Assembly (NCBI GenBank): GCA_013361975.1
Contig: JABFXB010000498.1
Location: forward strand, 1-18,794
Reading direction: 5' to 3'
Origin: Dermatophilaceae bacterium
GTDB taxonomy: Bacteria; Actinomycetota; Actinomycetes; Actinomycetales; Dermatophilaceae
Length of the DNA stretch: 18,794 bases
Part shown: positions 15,117 through 18,794 of the stretch, in pieces
Position numbering within the stretch: position 1 is the first letter of the stretch
Layout: the number at the start of each line of letters is the position of its first letter
The notes under the pieces: model-generated
Seen by the model: the letters and a program-made list of their open reading frames with translations, nothing else
The model's database searches: none
Told to the model about the DNA's origin: nothing
Made by a program: the position numbers and the translations under genes

Positions 15117-15193
15117 GTCGAGAGGCCACTTCCTGCCGCCTCGCGCACGTCGAGAGGCCACTTTCTGTCGCCTCGCGCACGTCGAGAGGTCAC
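15117..15193 (+). repeat. 32-bp tandem intergenic repeat, two full and one partial copy
   Basis: Copies start with GTCGAGAGG at 15117, 15149 and 15181, an exact 32-nt period. Copies 1 and 2 differ at only two positions (ACTTCCTGCC versus ACTTTCTGTC). Copy 3 keeps only the first dozen bases. Each full copy holds GAGGC-N11-GCCTC, able to form a 5-bp hairpin. The same family recurs at 18014-18086. It fills the convergent gap between cobS and gcvT; nothing else is seen in 15052-15116 apart from a weak ACGCG-tcgc-CGCGT hairpin (15058-15071). Confidence 0.85.
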
Positions 15194-15238
15194 GAGCGGC
15201 CGCTGGGCGGCCACGCGGCATACGTCCTCGGAGGGGGC

Positions 15239-16357
15239 TCAGCCCTCGCGGACCTGCACCTGGACGAACGGCGGCTTGACGACCGTCGCCTCGAGCGCGC
15301 GGCCGCGCACGTCGATCGACACAGTGTCGCCATCGGCGACGTCGGGGCGCAGGAGCGCCAGCGCGATGCCCTGCCGGAGAGTGGGCGAGAAGGTGCCCGA
15401 GGTGACCTCGCCGACGCCCTCACCGTCGCGGGAGACCGCGCAGTGGGCGCGCGGGATACCGCGACCCGTCACGAGCAGCCCGCGCATGAGGCGGGTCGGG
15501 TTGGCCTTCTCGGCCTCGAGCGCGGCCTTGCCCCAGAAGGTGTCCTTCTTCCAGCCGACCGCCCAGCCGGCGCGCGCCTGCACCGGCGAGATGTCGAGCG
15601 AAAGGTCTTGTCCGTGAAGGGGATAGCCCATCTCGGTGCGCAGCGTGTCGCGCGACCCGAGGCCGCAGGGCTTGCCCTCGAACGGCTCGATCGCGGTGAC
15701 GAGGGCGTCCCAGAGCGCGGGCGCGTCGTCCCAGCGGGGCACGAGCTCGTAGCCGCGCTCGCCGGTGTAGCCGGTGCGGCAGACGATGACGGGGTGGCCC
15801 TGCCAGTCCGCCTCGACGAACGACATGTAGTCGTGGCCGGTGGGCAGCTCGAGCGACTCCAGCACCTCGTCGCTCTTCGTGCCCTGCACCGCGATGACGC
15901 CGTAGTCCCGATGCAGGTTGGTGACGGTGATGCCCTCGGGGGCGGCGGCCTGGAGACGTCGCACGACCTCGGCGGTGTTCGCGGCGTTGGGGATGAGGAA
16001 GACGTCGTCGTCGGACTTGAGGTAGACGATGAGGTCGTCGACCACGCCGCCCGACTCGTCGCAGCAGAGGGTGTACTGCGCCGACCCCGGCTGGATGCGG
16101 CGTACGTCGTTGGTGAGGCACGCGTTGACGAAGTCGGCTGCGCCGGGACCCACCACCGACGCCTTGCCGAGATGGCTCACGTCGAAGATGCCGACGCGCT
16201 CACGCACCGCGGTGTGCTCGGCGACGACGCCGCCGCCCGGGTACTCGATCGGCATGTCCCAGCCGCCGAAGTCGGCCATCTTCGCCCCGAGGGCGAGGTG
16301 GCGGTCGTGCAGCGGTGAGGTCAGCGGGGCGGCGGTGCCCGACGTCTCTGTCGTCAT
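15239..16357 (-). CDS. gcvT: Aminomethyltransferase, glycine cleavage system T protein
   Basis: This 372-aa cytoplasmic enzyme releases ammonia from the aminomethyl-lipoyl arm of the H protein and passes the methylene group to tetrahydrofolate. Family blocks are ADFGGWDMPIEYPGG (28-42), FDVSHLGKASVVG (58-70), LTNDVRRIQPG, GGVVDDLIVYL with the catalytic Asp in the DD pair (107/108), CRTGYTGERGYEL, and GLGSRDTLRTEMGYPLHGQD near the folate site. Length is typical. I chose ATG 16357 because TAGGTT lies 7 nt upstream; a GTG at 16378 would place that box inside the gene. gcvP and gcvH are not here, so the system is dispersed. It is divergent from pepA. Confidence 0.96.
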   Translation of the reverse strand: MTTETSGTAAPLTSPLHDRHLALGAKMADFGGWDMPIEYPGGGVVAEHTAVRERVGIFDVSHLGKASVVGPGAADFVNACLTNDVRRIQPGSAQYTLCCDESGGVVDDLIVYLKSDDDVFLIPNAANTAEVVRRLQAAAPEGITVTNLHRDYGVIAVQGTKSDEVLESLELPTGHDYMSFVEADWQGHPVIVCRTGYTGERGYELVPRWDDAPALWDALVTAIEPFEGKPCGLGSRDTLRTEMGYPLHGQDLSLDISPVQARAGWAVGWKKDTFWGKAALEAEKANPTRLMRGLLVTGRGIPRAHCAVSRDGEGVGEVTSGTFSPTLRQGIALALLRPDVADGDTVSIDVRGRALEATVVKPPFVQVQVREG

Positions 16358-16526
16358 GGGCGCAAACCTACCGCCCACCGGGTACGCCGCCCGCGCTCGT
16401 TATCATCGAACGCCGCCACCGGCGGTGGCGTGGTGCGCACGGTCCCGGACGCACGCGTACGCCCACACCTCCTGCAGGCGCGCCACCGTCGCGCGCCCGA
16501 GAAGCACACCCGACGAAGGAGTCCCC
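16358..16526. promoter_or_regulatory. Divergent gcvT/pepA promoter region
   Basis: On the minus strand TAGGTT (16370-16365) is a leaderless-type -10 for gcvT. On the plus strand TATCAT (16401-16406) is a possible -10 for pepA without a clear -35. It is followed at once by CGCCACC-GGC-GGTGGCG (16414-16430), a 7-bp hairpin at the 5' end of the predicted pepA leader. The leader ends with GAAGGAG (16515-16521), 5 nt before the GTG. The hairpin may stabilise or regulate the mRNA; I recognise no riboswitch. Confidence 0.45.
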
Positions 16527-17996
16527 GTGGCCAACCTGACCATCTCGAACCGCTCGGCCGCCGACACGCCCTGCGACGCGCTCGTCGTCGCGATCGTGCC
16601 GGGCGAGAGCGGCGCGACGCTGGCCCCCGGGCACGGCCTCCCGCGCAAGACGGTCTCGCACCTGAAGTCGGTCGTCGCCGACCTCGAGCTCGCCGGCAAG
16701 GTCGGCGAGGTCACGACCCTCGCCGCCGTCCCGGACGTGACGGCCAAGCTCGTCGTGCTCGCCGGCGTCGGAGCCCTCTCGTCCGAGCCCGCAGCCCTCG
16801 AGGAGGTCCGCAAGGGCCTGGGGGCAGCCATCCGCACCCTGAGCAAGAAGAAGAAGGTCGCCGTCGTCGTGCCCGGCACGTCAGTCGAGCTCGTCTCCGC
16901 CGTCGCGGAGGGCACGGCCCTCGGGGCGTATGCCGTCTCGAAGGCGGGCACGACCAGCACCGACGCCGTCGCCGCGGTCACGCTCGTCGGTCCGGCCGAC
17001 GCCGCGTCCCGGAAGGCCGTCAAGCGCGCGGCCGCACTGGGTGACGCCGTCGCCTACACCCGCGACCTGGTGAACCTGCCGCCCAACCTGCTCTACCCCG
17101 AGACGTTCGTGGCCTCGCTCGCCGAACGCATCAAGGGCACGAAGGTGAAGCTCAAGTCCTACGACATGAAGGCGCTGCGAGCCGGCGGCTTCGGTGGCAC
17201 CGTCGGCGTCGGCCAGGGCTCCGCCAACGAACCGCGCATCGCCGTCCTCAGCTACTCCCCCAGCCGTCCCAAGGCGTCCATCGCCTTCGTGGGCAAGGGA
17301 ATCACCTTCGACTCGGGCGGCCTGTGCATCAAGCCCGCGAACGGCATGCTCACGATGAAGTGCGACATGGCCGGTGCGGCAGCAGTCGCCGGCGCCGTCC
17401 TGGCGATCGCCGAGCTGGGCCTCCCGATCGCCGTCACCGGTTACCTCGGCCTGGCGGAGAACATGCCGAGCTCGACGGCGCAGCGCCCCAGCGACGTCGT
17501 GACGATGCGCGGCGGAAAGACGGTCGAGGTGCTCAACACCGACGCCGAGGGCCGCATGGTGCTCGGCGACTGCATCGCGCTGGCCTCCGAGACCGGCCCC
17601 GACGCGATCGTCGACGTCGCCACCCTGACCGGTGCCCAGGTCGTCGCGCTGGCGAACACGGCCGCCGTCATGTCCAACGACGACGCGTTCCGCACCCGCG
17701 TGCTCGACGCGGCGCAGACGGTCGGCGAGGCCATGTGGCCGATGCCGCTGCCGGTGGAGCTGCGTCCCGGCCTCGACTCGATCAACGCAGACATCGCCCA
17801 CAAGGGTGGCGTCGAGGGCGGCATGCTCACGGCGGGGCTCTTCCTGCAGGAGTTCGTCGGCGAGGGCATCCCGTGGAGCCACCTCGACATCGCGGGGCCG
17901 GCCTTCAACGACAAGACGCCGGCGGGCTACTGGCCCAAGGGCGGCACCGGCTTCGGTGTGCGCACCCTCGTCGGCGTCGCGGAGTCCTACGCCTGA
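16527..17996 (+). CDS. pepA: Leucyl aminopeptidase (M17 family)
   Basis: This 489-aa cytosolic dizinc aminopeptidase removes N-terminal residues from peptides. The first 170 residues form the variable N-terminal domain. The catalytic domain is complete: GKGITFDSGGLCIKP (Lys257, Asp262, Lys269), MKCDMAGAA (Asp280), and the hallmark NTDAEGRMVL (Asp339, Glu341, Arg343), then DVATLTGAQ. Length is normal and there is no signal peptide. The GTG at 16527 is fixed by GAAGGAG 5 nt upstream, although the frame is open to 16029. It is monocistronic, ending in the long hairpin at 18014-18054. Some PepA proteins also bind DNA; nothing here speaks for or against that. Confidence 0.96.
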   Translation: MANLTISNRSAADTPCDALVVAIVPGESGATLAPGHGLPRKTVSHLKSVVADLELAGKVGEVTTLAAVPDVTAKLVVLAGVGALSSEPAALEEVRKGLGAAIRTLSKKKKVAVVVPGTSVELVSAVAEGTALGAYAVSKAGTTSTDAVAAVTLVGPADAASRKAVKRAAALGDAVAYTRDLVNLPPNLLYPETFVASLAERIKGTKVKLKSYDMKALRAGGFGGTVGVGQGSANEPRIAVLSYSPSRPKASIAFVGKGITFDSGGLCIKPANGMLTMKCDMAGAAAVAGAVLAIAELGLPIAVTGYLGLAENMPSSTAQRPSDVVTMRGGKTVEVLNTDAEGRMVLGDCIALASETGPDAIVDVATLTGAQVVALANTAAVMSNDDAFRTRVLDAAQTVGEAMWPMPLPVELRPGLDSINADIAHKGGVEGGMLTAGLFLQEFVGEGIPWSHLDIAGPAFNDKTPAGYWPKGGTGFGVRTLVGVAESYA

Positions 17997-18013
17997 CCCC
18001 TGCCACCCCGACC

Positions 18014-18054
18014 GTCGAAGGGCCAGAACGCGCGGCGCGTTCTGGCCTTTCGAC
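18014..18054. terminator. Long near-perfect hairpin, head-to-head copies of the 32-bp repeat
   Basis: GTCGAAGGGCCAGAACGCGC (18014-18033) faces its reverse complement (18035-18054) with a single G.U-type mismatch. This makes a stem of about 18 bp around a very short loop, 17 nt after the pepA stop. Being symmetric, it can end both pepA and the opposing DUF5302 gene. Its arms begin with the same GTCGA(A/G)AGGCCAGAA sequence as the 32-bp repeat. Confidence 0.8.
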
Positions 18055-18086
18055 ATCGGTGAGGCGGCAGATTCTGGCCTCTCGAC
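18055..18086 (-). repeat. 32-bp intergenic repeat, third location
   Basis: On the minus strand the unit starts at 18086 with GTCGAGAGGCCAGAATCTG and runs exactly 32 nt to the next GTCGA at 18054, the same period as the array at 15117-15180. It keeps GAGGC and GCCTC at the same places; the 11 bases between vary. Confidence 0.8.
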
Positions 18087-18100
18087 GAGTGGGGAGGGGG

Positions 18101-18289
18101 TCAGCCGCCGGACTTGCGGCGGAACATCTGCTGGGCCTTCGCCGGCCCGTGCGACCCGTGCACCTTCGAACGGTCGTGGTCGTCGGAGACATCCTTGCCG
18201 CCGTGCGCGTGCTTCTTGTCGAGCGCCGCACGGAACTTGGCCTTCATCTCTTCGCTCGGGCCGCTCTCTGAGCCGTCCTGCTTGGACAT
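18101..18289 (-). CDS. DUF5302 domain protein
   Basis: This 62-aa, highly charged, probably mostly disordered protein belongs to a short actinobacterial family. EEMKAKFRAALDKKHA (13-28) is the conserved helix, followed by a Gly/His/Asp-rich stretch and the C-terminal GPAKAQQMFRRKSG that marks the family. Five histidines and many acidic residues are present, with no cysteine and no membrane segment. Function is unknown. ATG 18289 is supported by a strong AGGAGGT (18302-18296) 6 nt upstream. A perfect 12-bp palindrome, GCCGGATCCGGC (18315-18326), lies just upstream of the ribosome-binding site and could be an operator. It shares a strand with the 115-aa gene, 94 nt apart. Confidence 0.88.
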   Translation of the reverse strand: MSKQDGSESGPSEEMKAKFRAALDKKHAHGGKDVSDDHDRSKVHGSHGPAKAQQMFRRKSGG

Positions 18290-18314
18290 CCGTTGACCTC
18301 CTGTGTGCTGTGGC

Positions 18315-18326
18315 GCCGGATCCGGC
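18315..18326. promoter_or_regulatory. 12-bp palindrome upstream of the DUF5302 gene
   Basis: GCCGGATCCGGC is perfectly self-complementary and lies 13 nt before the AGGAGGT of the DUF5302 gene. The same 94-nt gap also contains GGACC/GGTCC (18357-18371), which could form a short hairpin after the 115-aa gene. No regulator can be named. Confidence 0.3.
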
Positions 18327-18383
18327 ACGTGCTGAACGCTTTTCACCCTGTCAGTCCGGACCGGGCGGGTCCAGCCCTTTGGC

Positions 18384-18731
18384 TCACGCGTCGCCCTGCC
18401 GGCGTCGCTTGCTCCACTCGCGCATGCGGTTGGGGTAGCCGGTCTTGTTGACGTCGTAGACCGGGACGCCGAGTCTCTGGCTGATCTCGAAGCCGTCCTT
18501 CGGCGATCCGACGGCGCGACGAGTCCACTCGCCGTCCCAGGCGATGAGCACGATGGTCGTCGTGGTGACGCTCGTGGCCGGTTCGACGTAGGCCTCGACG
18601 CCGCGCTTGGACTCGACGAAGGCACGCAGGTGCGCCTCGACCGCCTTGCGGTCGATCTCCATCTGCGGACCGTCGGACCGGCCCTGGCGGCCGTCGCCCT
18701 TGCGGCCGCCGCGTCGCGAGAACCAGCCCAT
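18384..18731 (-). CDS. Conserved actinobacterial hypothetical protein, 115 aa
   Basis: The first 25 residues are basic and Gly-rich (MGWFSRRGGRKGDGRQGR) and probably disordered. The folded part has VEAHLRAFVESKRGVEAYVEP, then TTTTIVLIAWDGEWTRRAV, and a closing GVPVYDVNKTGYPNRMREW. This pattern I recall in short conserved proteins across actinobacteria, sometimes labelled oxidoreductase without evidence. No catalytic motif or membrane segment is visible, and I assign no function. ATG 18731 lies 6 nt after TACAGT on the minus strand (18743-18738), a leaderless-type start. Confidence 0.8.
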   Translation of the reverse strand: MGWFSRRGGRKGDGRQGRSDGPQMEIDRKAVEAHLRAFVESKRGVEAYVEPATSVTTTTIVLIAWDGEWTRRAVGSPKDGFEISQRLGVPVYDVNKTGYPNRMREWSKRRRQGDA

Positions 18732-18761
18732 GGCCGCACTGTACGTGGTCAGACCATGCCC

Positions 18762-18776
18762 GCGAGGTGACCTCGC
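18762..18776. repeat. Inverted repeat upstream of the 115-aa gene
   Basis: GCGAGGT-G-ACCTCGC is a perfect 7+7 bp palindrome about 20 nt upstream of the TACAGT box. Part of it recurs directly after as GCGAGGCGTGACCT (18779-18792). It could be an operator or belong to an unseen neighbour; the window ends here. Confidence 0.35.
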
Positions 18777-18794
18777 CGCGAGGCGTGACCTGCC

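Noticed and set aside
15117..15193. CRISPR array
   Set aside because: Units are directly tandem without unique spacers, and the variable part is only 11 nt within a 32-nt unit.
16357..16378. GTG 16378 as the gcvT start
   Set aside because: It would place the TAGGTT box inside the coding sequence and adds seven residues not typical of GcvT.
16029..16526. N-terminal extension of pepA to 16029
   Set aside because: It runs antisense through gcvT; the GAAGGAG-N5-GTG at 16527 and the family length decide the start.

Overview
The window is GC-rich (about 70% or more by eye), densely packed actinobacterial chromosome. The gene families point to a Micrococcales actinobacterium, probably Intrasporangiaceae-like: a DUF3043 protein, a DUF5302 protein, an SCO2322-like secreted protein, many GTG starts, and many start codons placed 6-7 nt after a TANNNT box. 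The family-level guess is inference. I see no tRNA, rRNA, CRISPR, insertion sequence or prophage. All intergenic gaps are shorter than 300 bases.

Left part (1-5303). A divergent QueA-like protein (cut by the window edge) is translationally coupled to a short-chain dehydrogenase/reductase (SDR). The SDR promoter carries a perfect 18-bp SoxR-type operator inside a 19-bp spacer. Divergently, quinolinate synthase nadA is followed after 4 nt by a metallophosphoesterase. A convergent hairpin separates these from an M20-family dipeptidase on the minus strand.

Middle-left (5362-9081). Two SAM-dependent methyltransferases lie in tandem, one SmtA/CmoM-like and one shortened protein-isoaspartate-methyltransferase-like. 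A DUF3043 membrane protein follows. Facing them, a 71-aa protein is coupled to a beta-lactamase-fold serine hydrolase.

Core (9109-15051). This is a cobalamin-riboswitch-led six-gene operon. It encodes a secreted, C-terminally anchored SCO2322-like protein, EcfT, a fused double ATPase EcfA, an ECF S component, CobU and CobS. The last five genes all overlap (GTGA, ATGA, ATGA, 8 nt). The reading is B12-repressed uptake of cobalamin or cobinamide through an ECF transporter, followed by nucleotide-loop assembly by CobU and CobS. It is a salvage module, since no corrin-ring synthesis gene and no cobT is present here. The riboswitch shows its core, a P3-like stem, and a downstream hairpin whose loop is complementary to L5 (L5-L13 kissing loop).

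Right part (15052-18794). gcvT (minus) and pepA (plus) are divergent, followed by convergent DUF5302 and a conserved 115-aa protein. A 32-bp repeat family occurs as a tandem array between cobS and gcvT. It recurs between pepA and the DUF5302 gene, where head-to-head copies form a near-perfect long hairpin that probably acts as a bidirectional terminator.

The least expected signals are the SoxR-type operator before the SDR-queA pair, the 32-bp intergenic repeats, the widespread leaderless start architecture, and the ECF corrinoid operon with its secreted first gene.
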